Assembly (NCBI GenBank): GCA_945910005.1
Contig: OX246739.1
Location: forward strand, 1,394,001 to 1,458,000
DNA: 64,000 bases
From: Isoperla grammatica
Taxonomy: Eukaryota > Arthropoda > Insecta > Plecoptera > Perlodidae
Direction of reading: 5' to 3'
Shown: positions 1 through 11,487 of the stretch, piece after piece
Numbering within the stretch: the first letter of the stretch is position 1
How the letters are laid out: each line of letters opens with the position of its first letter
The notes under the pieces: model-generated
The model's database searches: none
Told to the model about the DNA's origin: nothing
Seen by the model: the letters and a program-made list of their open reading frames with translations, nothing else
Program-made: the position numbers and the translations under genes

Positions 1-576
1 GCATTAATTTGCAAAACGTTATTCATTCAAGTAACAATTTTTAAAACAATATAAAAACTTATGTAAGATTTTACAATGGGTTCTGCGAAATTTGTTTTCT
101 GGAATCGTCTAATTTTATCCAAACAGAATCAATTTTGAGCACTTTTGTAAGAATATATGCCCGCATAATCCCGAAATGTTATATTGAATGTTATATTTAA
201 CACACGAATCTCACGCTGCTCAAGCTATTTGCGTTGGTCACTCAAGTTCTACGGGGAAGCAACACAATCTAGTGTGAGTATGTTAAATGAAATCACTGCT
301 TCGTACAAAACATGCCTAGACTCGTCAACAGATAAGAGCATGATTCTGCTAGACACGTTTCTACTTGGCGGTGTAATTCACTGCGTCATTTGCTTATCTG
401 ATGTTTGTGGGGGGAGAAGGAACGCATATGTTCTTTATACTAACCACGGAGCGCTAAGTGCCGCTCAGATGTGGGCCAAGGATACTCGCAAGAAACACTG
501 CGTTGTGTATCTGCATGGCTATTGGCTAATCTACAGCACGCGCATCTAGATGGTCGACGTCGCCCCCTTATCAGGG

Positions 577-596
577 CACGCACGCACGCACGCACG
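577..596. repeat. (CACG)5 microsatellite
   Basis: Five exact CACG units lie just downstream of a small GC-rich patch (GTCGACGTCGCC). It is a simple repeat with no coding context. Confidence 0.9.
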
Positions 597-3500
597 ACAC
601 AAGAATAAGCGACACGTTTACTGATAAACATAACACTAATCGACTACAAGGAAAAATATTATGCGTTTATTATTTATTAGCTGTTTCAAATTATAAAATA
701 ATCAAAAAGGGGCTGTACGAATATAATACATTTTCAAACACTCACAACCTATTTTAAGTGATCACAACACAAATACAATGAAGGAACGAGCAGTGAATAA
801 ATGTACATTTATATATGGATTATCAAGAAATTATAAAACATAATAATCGATAACTTATGTCATAGAATTGAAATTAGGTTAGAAGTTGTCATTGGTAATG
901 AGTAATGACAATAATTGTAGGATTGAGAAAATATGAGTAAACAATACTACTGGATGGGTGGGTGTTTGACTTTTGTTGTTTGTATCATTTTACAAAATAC
1001 ACAATCATGTTTAAAAAGTGATATTTGAGGTGGTGTAATAGGGATAGGGATGTAAGTAGCCTGTTTGTTGGGATAGCTTGCAGTAAAACGAGTTTCGTAC
1101 GAAATGTGAGGTCTCTATTTTCTGTTATTCTGCCGCATTCTATTGGATTAAGTGCTAAGTATGATTGATGATGTCTTTCTGACGGCTGATCGACGTTTCA
1201 CAAGTTTAGCTCACTCCAGTGAAGCTCTCAAGATCGGAAGACATTCCAACACAAACGAATTACTCGGGTATTACCATAATAATAACTACATCATATTTAA
1301 TACTATTAAACGATGATGTAAGCCATAGAATATCTTCTGTGAACGCATATTTTAATAAACAACACTTAGGACAACGTCGTTAAACACCAAATAATCAAAA
1401 TAAGAACGATAACAATATAAAATATAAATATGATAATACCCTTACAATATAGAATAGATATGCAGTTCAGATAATATTGAAGAATTACATAATGATGACT
1501 GTAGCATTGTTTTGGTTTAGCTGCGTTCAAAGTAATAACGCAGTAGAAATATGAGCATCTTTATTCTGTGGTTATACATTCCTTCAGATGAAGGTCTTCT
1601 AGCTCTACCTACAATAGAGGTAGTGTAGAGGTAGTCCAGTGTTTGACAAATATTCGGTTGAGACAAAGAACTCCACCGGTATCTCAAACAACCTAGACTT
1701 GTCACCCATGTTTGTCGTAGAAACGTCGATAGTGGACTTGCATGCGTCTCCACATAAACCTTGCATAATTGGGTCATGCACTTGTGTTTATGTTTAAACT
1801 ATAATGTTAAACCTAGTTTAGGTCTCGACTCTGAACACGCGTTATTTTGAGTAATGACTGAATTTATCTCGTAATTAGTAATGCAACAAAATACCTTCAC
1901 GATTTAGTAGTGACCGCTAGTTAGTCACTTTCAGGAACTTTTGGTTTTATCTCCACATAAATTCTTTTGCTTACATAGCACTATTTTATCCGCTTACACA
2001 CGAGATTATGGTATTCATAAGATTCGAATAATTTTCTTCCATAATCATTCTAATCCAAGGAGAACTATTACTAAGTCCAAACTGTACTTGGTGCATACTA
2101 CATACCGTGGCCCTCTTGGCTCAATACAAAACCATGACACCAAATAAATAACTACGACCATTTAACAGAGGCATTTTCTTAAATTGTTAAAACAATTTTC
2201 AAATCAGTCTATCTTTAAATTATCTTTGAGATACTTTTCAACGTATATTGAATGTCTAGTATTATACATTTAATCATTTCTATTTTGACTTCTACCTACT
2301 TTCATGCTTAAATAAATAAATAGCTACACTAGCATTTGTACTTGTAGTTGAAATATCTTGTACGTGTATGTGTATGATTTTAAAACCATTTGCTAATCAG
2401 AAGAGTCTATTATCACGATGTCAATAAAGAAATCATATAGTTTAATCGTATAGTCAAAATATGTTAGACTATTACAATTTTGTTCTGTGTATTTCGTGCA
2501 GTTTCAAGCGGTTACGTTGCGATCTGGTGCCCAATGTATGTCATAACCTTAACCCAAAGAAGACAAACAAGACCTGCCCTGAACCACTGTGTCGTGTGGA
2601 CTAATAGTTAACCCTGGGCTAAAAGGAAACTTTCTGCTCATTGATCCATGTTAACACGCAGTAAAAAGCGTTTAACTCCAATAAACTCTTGTTTGGTATT
2701 ATTCTTGATGTTGTTAACGACGAACTTAAAGGTGTTTCAAGTTGTATGGATACGATCTACGATTGTGGAGAAAACATACCGACAGTATAAATTATCTTGT
2801 AAAACAAATACTAATAATAATTTAAAGTTATAATTACTTAACTACACTATCAAGGGCTTTACATCAAAGCCCGAAATATGTAGCTGAAAGAATTGAATGT
2901 ATTCTCTTTTTAATGGTTTGATAAACAGATTGTAAACTGTGAGGTCACAATTTTAGAATACAGACACATTTATGTTGGTCTATATCTGTTTTATTTTTAT
3001 TATTATTTATTATTCATCTTATACAGGATATAAGTCCCAAATACATTATGTAAAATTTATTTTGAAAAAAAAAATATTTTGAAAGTAGGTCTACAAACAT
3101 AATACGATAAATATTTATTTGAGAAAGGCAATATCCCAAAAAATGTTGGTATCCATACCGCAGAAACTAGGATAGATATATGTGAACAGACTGGAACGAT
3201 CAGACAATTGTGTTACCGGAATACTATTCGCGTTTAAATCCAAAGTGGCTGAACTCTGGCGGACAAATCGAGAACCAGTACAGCCGGGATAGGTTACGGA
3301 ATGATGGCCGGTGTTCGCTGTGTGTTATATAGACGGCGATAGAGAGTATGAGTGAATTACATGATCAACATTATTGTCGGGCAGTAAACATGTTAAAATT
3401 GACAATCAATACCTTGTTGATCTATGCCACAATGTAGCAACCGGCGAGCGAAACAAATATTCTCTCAATACGAAGTGTTTTAAAATCCGAATGAGTTTGG

Positions 3501-3851
3501 CGCTTACGCAGTTGCGTAGGTGTCAAAATGCATGCTGGTATGGTATTCAGTCTAAAAAAAATACACAATGTTTTCTATTTTGTGCCGTTACATAAATCAT
3601 TTAAAAAATATATATTTCGTAGAAGCTGTGTAAAAAAAAGTGCATAGGAAATCCTAACATAAATTAACATTTAGTACTCACATATTGGAGTTTTTTTTAA
3701 ATTTATATGCGTACGGTAGATTATGTTTACTTGATGGTTCAACAGAATTGTGACAATGTATTTGTCACAATATAATTCTTAATGTTATTTTAAACCTCCA
3801 ACACTGAAATTCAGCATTTTACAGGAAAATTAACCTCAAAGTGTAGATTGC
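597..3851. other. AT-rich non-coding stretch
   Basis: I see no gene here. The sequence is AT-rich, with short TTA/ATT-rich runs around 2990-3015. Its open frames (the longest about 86 codons on the minus strand near 1.5-1.8 kb) have no recognisable domain and no supporting splice or promoter context. Confidence 0.6.
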
Positions 3852-3852
3852 G

Positions 3853-3890
3853 TGGGTGTGGGATGTGGGATGTGGGTGGGAGGGGGTGGG
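3853..3890 (+). repeat. G-triplet-rich tract, quadruplex-capable
   Basis: At least six runs of three or more G are separated by 1-4 bases (GTGGG, GATGTGGG, TGGGAGGGGGTGGG). This meets the usual four-tract pattern for a G-quadruplex on the plus strand. No gene is nearby. Confidence 0.7.
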
Positions 3891-4106
3891 AGACATAAAA
3901 CACCTCAACTACCGTTATCAATAATCATAATAGGCTATACTGATACAAAATGATCAACTTAAAACCTATTTTTAGAATCCAACATTTAGCATGCGCCTAC
4001 GCATATGCCTATCAGATTCAGCTGCGTTGCAATTACCTTTAGCTTTAGCAAGTATAGGCCTATGTCGTAGAGAACACTTTCTGGTTTTGGGGGCTTGGGA
4101 GGTCCT

Positions 4107-4123
4107 GGGGGGGGGGGGGGGGG
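4107..4123 (+). repeat. G17 homopolymer
   Basis: Seventeen consecutive G, in a G-rich patch (GGGGGCTTGGGAGGTCCT upstream, AGGCGTGG downstream). It is one of several long G or C homopolymers in the window. Confidence 0.95.
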
Positions 4124-4962
4124 AGGCGTGGGAGTTCGGTGGGCGTTTAGGTAGAAAAGAGGGCCGGAATGAATGAAAAGAAATTTGAAGAAGAGATAAA
4201 AGAGGAATTGTGATCCGAAATATGAACGGGAGCCCTCTTCGCCTTACTTACATATAGAAAATAGTCATGTTTACACTTCCTCGAACCTGCTTTAAATGAG
4301 CAAGTAGCGTTAACTTCGTTGTTCTCATCTGTGCAGTTAATATTCACGTTTATCAGATGTGGTTTTTGCATGTAATTATGATGTCTGAAGGGATGCTTGC
4401 CTACATAGTACCCGTTTACTTAATATTACTCTGTAAAATTAAACAATAACCGTTTAAAATCCTATTTGCTTCGACAAATGATCGCTGTATGTTCCCAACA
4501 AACGCGTTATGTGATAAATGTGTATCACAGACACCATCACCCTGTCACTCGCTAACCTACTGCCAGAAACATATGGAACACAGGTTAGCCGTGCGTTGTT
4601 TATCCCGGCTCGGACGGCCATGATGGTCGCGACGGTGGCGCGCCTACATCTCGATTTAAAGGCGAATTAAGTGCGAGAGCGGTTATCGTAACATACAACT
4701 AAGAAATTGCCAAGGTAGCGGTTTCAAGAAGTTAATTCCATAATTGGGTAATGACTGAGCATAACCTAACACGGAATATTAGCCGGATATCGAACTACGC
4801 CCTCCGCAATTGGAGTTTCAATCACGAGCCTGAGTCACTCTTAGTGGGCGAGCATTAAAGACAGTATTTATGCACTCTAGACTCACTGAAACTTCATTTA
4901 CAACTCCAAGGAGCGTAATATAACACGGCATTACAGTAACATATAACCACGTGACAAGTGTA
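4124..4962. other. Non-coding stretch with a small CpG patch
   Basis: No gene was recognised. A CpG-containing patch lies at about 4605-4685 (GGCTCGGACGG, GTCGCGACGGTGGCGCGCC) inside otherwise AT-rich sequence. Confidence 0.55.
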
Positions 4963-5125
4963 ATGTATCATGTGATCATGTGATGTAACCTCTCTGTACG
5001 AAGTAAGTCAACAGTCCTAACGTGTTTGTGATGTATATGTGTGTGATGTATCATGTGATCATGTGACTGAATGTGATGTAACCTCTCTGTACGAAGTAAG
5101 TCAACAGTCCTAACGTGTTTGTGAT
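4963..5125. repeat. Imperfect direct duplication (70/80 bp)
   Basis: Positions 4963-5032 recur at 5046-5125. The second copy carries an extra 10 bases (ACTGAATGTG) directly after a shared ATGTGA. Both copies start ATGTATCATGTGATCATG and end CGTGTTTGTGAT. They are otherwise identical, so the duplication is young; the 10-base difference looks like slippage at the ATGTGA motif. Confidence 0.9.
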
Positions 5126-5754
5126 AGGTCGATATCGTTCGTCATAAACCGACACATCTGTCAGTGATGCGTTTAACCTAGATTACATATGTGAATAACC
5201 CACTGCTCTATCAACACCATCTTCACTGCATTTACTGGAATACATTCCTAAGTATAAGCACAGATAACAAATTAACTACGTAGGTATAAGTTAACTTCAA
5301 TTCAAATTATCAAATCTTCGTTCCAGCTTTATTCGTATAATAACTTTTAGACACTTTTACAAAATAATCAAATATCTAGAAAGTAGACCACCATTGACCA
5401 CTCTCAAATTATTAGTTGTTAGAATAACCTGAGCTGGAAAGTATCGAAAATACAATTAATTGAAATACATATTTGAAATTCATTTGTATTTTGTATCGAA
5501 AATACATTTATTTAAGTATTTTGTGTCTGAACTATATCTGTTATTTGTCCCATCCTTGGGAATATTACTAAATTGTTCGCTCCATATAACATGACCTCTA
5601 TGGCGCTGCCCTATTTTTTGTTCACGGAGACTGTTAAATTATGTCGCATCCGATAATGATATGCTTCTAGTTTTATGGGGTGAGGACGAATCTAAGGTTC
5701 TCATATTTCCCTCACAACCACCATTTACTTATAACACAATGCCTGAACCTCGAC
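5126..5754. other. AT-rich non-coding stretch
   Basis: Nothing recognisable beyond a run of near-repeated TTTGTATTTTGTATCGAAAATAC-like words around 5450-5520. No coding signal. Confidence 0.5.
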
Positions 5755-5781
5755 AAAATGGCCGCCATATTTATGACGTCA
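5755..5781. promoter_or_regulatory. Opposed YY1-like cores next to a full CRE
   Basis: Positions 5758-5768 read ATGGCCGCCAT, two YY1/Pho-type cores (ATGG/CCAT) in inverted orientation, and a full cAMP-response-element palindrome TGACGTCA follows at 5774-5781. These motifs often occur together in TATA-less promoters. Here they sit in AT-rich DNA with no recognised gene start, so a promoter role is inference. Confidence 0.35.
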
Positions 5782-8700
5782 CTGAATAAGAATACCACGA
5801 CAAGTGGTGACAATAAGATCTGGCGACCTCTTCGTAGTCTATTGGTTAAACATGTATGAAACATCCCATCTATATTACAACGTTACGGCTTGGGTTGGGT
5901 TAACGCTCACCTATGGAGCTATCCGGGTCATTTGAATTCTGCGGCAAATCTCTCTATGCATTCAAGAACATTCGAAGAAATGTCTCGTATTTGCAATTCA
6001 GCAACACGTATTCAGCGCTACTGTGCATCGCGGTCATCACAGTAAATCTTGGGGCGAACCCATGGGGAGATGTTTCTACAATATGTTAACTGAGCTCTTC
6101 TGGTAAAGTGGAGGAAACGATGGAGACTGAAAGTGGAAACAGCTGCTTATGTGGTAACTACAAATTTAAAACGGAACTTACATTTGATTGTAACAGGAAT
6201 ATTAGTTCACTCGTTATACCGTATTTCTACTCCGTGTTGCTGAAACTCCATTTTTCATTTAGTTTTAATTTGTTAAGTCCTTCATTTCCGACACGCGCAT
6301 CGACGCGGTCTTCAACTATGTTTGACATTCTGTTCATCCTTGCCGAAAACATAATCAAATTCATGCATATTTCAATTATTTTTATTACTGCTATTAACAT
6401 ATCTCATTTTTGCTGAGGAATGTGTTTTCATGAAACATGTTCTTCTTTCTATAAATAACCCTTCGCTCATAAAGTAGATGCTCAAGTTGTTCTGAATGTT
6501 CAATGTTTGGGAACGTTCAAGGTTGATGATGTCAATAAATACATACAAGTGAACTTATTCAAAGTTGGTTGACAAAAGATTAACTCGTCTATTTGATTAT
6601 TCATGTGTTGACCTCTAACGGTCTTTTGTGGCCTCTTAACAGTTCATTCGCCCAATATAAACAACATAATTTACAATATTGATTTCCTAGAATACAAATT
6701 TATTCATACACATCATTGTTGAACAGGCATTTCGCCGCGTCGATTATTATCAAAAGCGTGAAATAAAAATATCGCCAATGCGTCATAGTGTTCCTTCCCC
6801 AGAGTGTGTGGGTTGGTTATGTGTTCGCCCTGGAGAGAGCGTGCGTGCGCTTTGGGGCTGAGCCACGCGTGTCATTGTCAACAAGACGTCAATCTCGATT
6901 ATAAGCCATCTCGACTCACTTATAAGTGTTTAGTGCAGCCGATCACCGCAGGTAGCTCCACTGGTGCGTGCGAGTAGGCCCAACCTCAAAGAGTTCTATT
7001 ATCAGAAACCTAGACGCAATCTCAACGCTAATTCCGTCAGAATCAGTTGAGATCTTCACCCCTCTTCGCCCATCTGCCCTCCTACTAATAGAGACACTTC
7101 ATCACACTTTTAACACCTTCATACTTGATTACACAAAACACTGACCCCTAACAAAAACGCCTCCGAAAAAATAGAAATTGATTAGTGTCGTTGAGAGTGG
7201 CACGCACAAACTCACGCACGCACACACGCACGTGCATTAGTAAGATATAGCTCGGCTGGTTCGTTTTTAGAAATTATTCATGGAGTAGATTAGCGGGCCA
7301 GGCAAGCCAACCATTTCGTTACTAATTATGCATTGTATTAAAACTCACAATATCTACAGATTTGCCCCGAGATATGATGTTGTTTCGGTAGCCTGCAATT
7401 ATTCATAACGGAAAATGGCTGACTAAAAAATACCGTAGCAACAAAACAATGCACACATATTATTATTCATTCCTAATCATTAGTGAGTGATATGATTGTA
7501 TATTTGTTTGAAGGAACCCATGGTTAAAGCAGCTAATGTTGACCTACTCCAAACACAAACATGTAAGCTTAATGATGAAAACAAGCGCCTAGAAAGGTGG
7601 ATGTTTTCCGTTTCTGCCTACATTTCCCACAACGCCACTGACGAATATGCTCTCGGATCGAACAACAAATACCAGTGGAACGTTGAAGACCGACTGAATA
7701 GTTTATTAGATAATTTTCCATATGTATGTGTGTCTATTCAACGAATACATTAAAACATGTGCTACTTTTAAAGGAATATATTTTCGTGGTTGCATTCTTA
7801 CTGATATGTGTATATGTGCTTTTAACACAACAATAATAATCATGAGTGTTAATTACGTGTGACAGAATGCTAACATCCAAGTGATACATTGCAGTAATTC
7901 AAATATGTTAAATTCAAATACTCTAAACGGGGATCAAACCTGTGATCTTCCTCTTTGAAAATTCATCAAGGAGACATAGAATGGACATTGTTTACGGATT
8001 ATGACCATTTAAAGAATATCGTCTATAAATGGAAGGTATAGTAGTTGAACTAATAATTTATACTACTTCACAAATCCAAACAAATCTTATCACTACAGAA
8101 ATATTCTAATGCAATTTTCCCCGAGGTTTTTTGGGTGTTATGTCACGTATGTTGCTATGCTGATTACGCTAGGCGACATTTCAGACAGAAAGCCGCAAAC
8201 ACGGAAAACTGGGTAAGTATATTTTGACTAATGTCGTATAAACATGGCAACATTCTCTCTGCACACGAAGTCAACCCCCACACAATATTACTAACTCCAG
8301 TTTCACCCGGGTTATTTTACAAGGAATAATTGGACTAGCTCTCCAATTACCATCAACATTCGAGCTACTGTTACGGTTGAAATAAATGTGAATCTGTAAT
8401 ATATGAGCTTCCTAGAATCATTACCATATAATGGGAAAATGTGCCTCAAATTGAACTTTTTTAGGCAACATACTTTGTAATGAATTAAATATTCTGGCAC
8501 TCGAGAACTATTAGTATTTTATCCATATATTTACAATTATGTTACATTAATTTTTCTGGAATTCCAATAGTTCGTTCAATGTTATTATTTTTTACCCGAA
8601 AACACTTGCTATATATTACTTTATGTGATATGATAGTTAACTTTTTCTTGCCAGAAGATGCGGGACCTGGGGTCAAGTATTGCAAGGATACCAATTGGTT

Positions 8701-9176
8701 TTGTAGCTATGCCCCAAACTATGGCCCATGCTACAGTTTACAGATTCTAACAAAACTTCAAACTTAGCGTATCGCTCGCGCTAACCCACAATGCAAATGG
8801 GTCTAAATAAACGAGTGGATAAACAGCTTTGTGGGTTTGGAATAGTTTGGCAATGTCTAACAGTGAGATAGAACCGCCATGCAGATATTAAAACAGTGCC
8901 AAAACAAGGACCCTCATTCGTTGGGTCACAAGTGCAGCGGACGGGGTGACCCGCTATGCAACGTCCGCCCACAATGAACGAGGGCAGGTAATTATCATAG
9001 ACCCAGCTCCACTGAAATATGTGCGTGGTTAAGCCACTGACTGAAAACGTTCCAAGTTTTTTGTGACCTAATGGCTGTTGTTTGTCATTGAAAAAGTCAA
9101 ATTTTGGGTACAGGGGTACACTTCATACGTCACACATACACATTTGCAAGTAATTCGTAGCAAAAGTGTTTTTTCA
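5782..9176. other. AT-rich non-coding stretch
   Basis: No gene was recognised. A CpG/GTGC-rich patch is at 6820-6870 and a CACG/CACA-rich run at about 7200-7236. A frame at 7496-7753 (85 codons) contains a heptad-like stretch (LLQTQTCKLNDENKRLERW) and ends near a GTATGT donor-like sequence, but I could not link it to any family. Confidence 0.45.
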
Positions 9177-9198
9177 GGGGGGGGGGGGGGGGGGGGGG
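9177..9198 (+). repeat. G22 homopolymer
   Basis: Twenty-two consecutive G flanked by AT-rich sequence. This is the longest homopolymer in the window. Confidence 0.95.
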
Positions 9199-9677
9199 TA
9201 GATTCACCTTAAATTAAAAATAGATTAACGGACAATTTCCATTAAAAGAATTGAAACAGTGAATGTAAAGACATGTAAACGTGAATTAAGTTATACAATA
9301 TTGTTATAATATGATCACGAGGTGAGAACATTGCAGTTATTTACAAGTCTACACATGTTTTAAACGTAAAACATATGCGTTTTCTAAGAGTGATAGCGAT
9401 ATGTTAAAAAGACGAATTTAAAAAAGCTTCGCCATTGTAGCTAATGATTGCTCTGACTCCTCGACGAGTTGAAACCAAATTGAGAACATGTGGCCAGGTC
9501 AGACGAGCTGTCCCTGATCGAAGTGTGGATAAGTACAGAGAGTGTTTTACTTAGCAATGAGCTGTTACTGTAACTCTCTCAGATTAGAGCGCTTCTCATT
9601 AAGAGTGAGCGATGGAGGTTTTCCGGTCACTCGCTTTCCCGCCCGGAGCCGAGTCTAGATCTCGCGCTTTCCGGGCG

Positions 9678-9694
9678 CCCCCCCCCCCCCCCCC
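9678..9694 (+). repeat. C17 homopolymer
   Basis: Seventeen consecutive C follow a CpG-rich patch (CTCGCTTTCCCGCCCGGAGC and TCTCGCGCTTTCCGGGCG) at about 9625-9678. Confidence 0.95.
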
Positions 9695-9938
9695 ACACAT
9701 TCACTCACTGGGGGGTCCCCGTGCAGGCATTAGTTAGTGCACTGAGTTCGTTGGAGAGGGACATTTACATGCAGGGGCGGATTCACACACATATTTTTCT
9801 CAGACGTTAAAAGCTCATCAAGTAAATACATCTTCACCAACTGATAGACAGCTGATTACCTGGGAAGTGTATAAGCATTATAAGAAAGTAGTTAATCTAA
9901 TACTACCAAATATGATACACAATTGTAATCAATAAGAC

Positions 9939-10253
9939 ACAAAAGTGTACTCCAATGTAAATTTCTGGCTGCTTGGTTGCTAGTGTAGTTATATCTTTCA
10001 TTTTACACCTAGCAATTGAATTGTCTGGTACGATTGAACGTTATTTCCATGTGATTGATTATTAATTGTAAATCAATAACGAATCATTCTTTATTAACGA
10101 ATTAATTTATTGACCACTAGAGGTCGATCGTCTTGTGTCCGGCCCCAGACACTGATCGCCAATTAACACGCATTGATAATTTTACTAAATACTGATAAAA
10201 CATAAATGTTATAACAAAAGTGTACTCCAATGTAAATTGCTGGCTGCTTGGTT
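9939..10253. repeat. 40-bp direct repeat pair, 275 bp apart
   Basis: The copies are 9939-9978 and 10214-10253. They begin ACAAAAGTGTACTCCAATGT and end CTGCTTGGTT, and differ at one position. The second copy runs directly into a T-rich tract (about 10252-10280). The 235 bases between them could be an insertion flanked by a duplicated segment; I see no terminal inverted repeats. Confidence 0.85.
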
Positions 10254-10280
10254 TTTTGTTTTGTTTTGTTTTTTTTTTTT

Positions 10281-11201
10281 GTATTTCATGAAAAATAAAA
10301 ATATTTCGTTAGCTCAAAACATAACTTGATAAGCGTCAATGAATTTGAGCTAAAGCAAAAATATTCAAAAACAAGTGTGTAAGACACATTTTTTGTTGAA
10401 CAGTCTCTGTTTATAAATAAAAAATAATAAGAGAAAACTCATAAATATAATTTTTCACATAAAACGTCTACATTAACAAATTTTGGGTAAACAGATAAGT
10501 TAAGTGGGTAATATTGTACCTGTGTGTTTCTTTTCCTTTTTTTGTACGCCTCATGGTTGGGTTTCAACAACGTAAAACACGGTACAAAGATGAGATTAAT
10601 ACATGTAACAAGTTTTAGAGATTTGCTCCGAGATCCTCCGCTAGAACCGGGGGTTGCGCCACAAAGGCAAATGGAAAGCTCACAATCGAACACGCCCGTT
10701 CTGTATGTTGATCGAACCGTGGTAAGTCAACAATTCGTTCACACCGCTGAAAACCTCTTCTCTCGTTTTACTTCAATATCCGGGTCTTCATCTGTCACGA
10801 CTAAACTGAGCCGAACGGGCCAGATGTGTTTCACATTCTACTGGTTCTGCTGTGGGGATAACTACAGCAACGCAGCGACAAAGTATAATAAAACTTTGAA
10901 TATAATTTTTTTTTAAGTTATCAAGTATTGACGTGAAATAAATGCATATACAAAAAATGAAAAATAAGAAATGAATGTATTCATCTGTCACCTCTCCTCG
11001 TCTCGAATAGCATAATTGCAATAATAGTTCTTCGTCCATTGCGAATATCATTCGTTCCTTTACAGTTCAAAATGTAAACAGACATTTCGGTATTTAAATA
11101 TAATCTGGGCATTGTGACGTTAGGTGAATACTCTATGGACGAGGAGCTAAAACATGATCAACGAAGGTTTGTCACCCCCTCCCTCACGTGCAAACATCCC
11201 A
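10281..11201. other. Non-coding stretch, one 130-codon frame of doubtful status
   Basis: A plus-strand frame at 10524-10916 spans 130 codons. The part upstream of a GTAAGT at about 10722 contains LLRDPPLEPGVAPQRQ and MESSQSNTPVLYVDRTV. No domain was recognised, and beyond the possible donor the frame becomes low quality. I do not call a gene. Confidence 0.4.
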
Positions 11202-11213
11202 TGCGCATGCGCA
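11202..11213. promoter_or_regulatory. Perfect NRF1-type palindrome
   Basis: TGCGCATGCGCA is a complete palindromic NRF1 site (Erect wing in insects). It lies in a moderately CpG-containing patch with a nearby CACGTG-like element (CTCACGTGCAAAC). No transcription unit could be tied to it. Confidence 0.4.
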
Positions 11214-11445
11214 ATCATTCGCTCATTGTGCTATATCGCCTAATTGCCAATGTCGTAACGTGGGATGACCTTATTTGTCATATCGACCGGTCGAATAACA
11301 CAATATTAACATAGATCAATAAATCTAGCCAGTCAAACAAATTGAGACGCGTTTGTTTTTACATCGGTGGCCAATGTGGTGACACGTTTGAGTCGGTGCG
11401 GTCGTTAGGGTGAATGAGTCGTCACAAGTAGCTGCTATGTCGCAT

Positions 11446-11487
11446 ACACTACACTACACTACACTACACTACTTATTATTATTATTG
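11446..11487. repeat. (ACACT)5 followed by (TTA)n microsatellite
   Basis: Five exact ACACT units at 11446-11470 run into a TTATTATTATTATTG tract. Compound simple repeat. Confidence 0.9.

Noticed and set aside
184..549. 121-codon plus frame
   Set aside because: Cys- and Ser-rich composition with no domain; the start lies in AT-rich DNA without any gene context.
7915..7965. Minus-strand B-box-like sequence (GGTTTGATCCCC)
   Set aside because: No A box at a suitable distance and no tRNA-like fold; isolated match.
8195..8217. Possible microexon between a TTTCAG and GGTAAGT
   Set aside because: Fewer than 30 bases with generic splice-like words; indistinguishable from chance.
10524..10916. 130-codon plus frame with a GTAAGT inside it
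   Set aside because: The start is in a T-rich tract (FLFLFLY), the tail is low quality, and no family was recognised. The donor-like hexamer alone is weak evidence.
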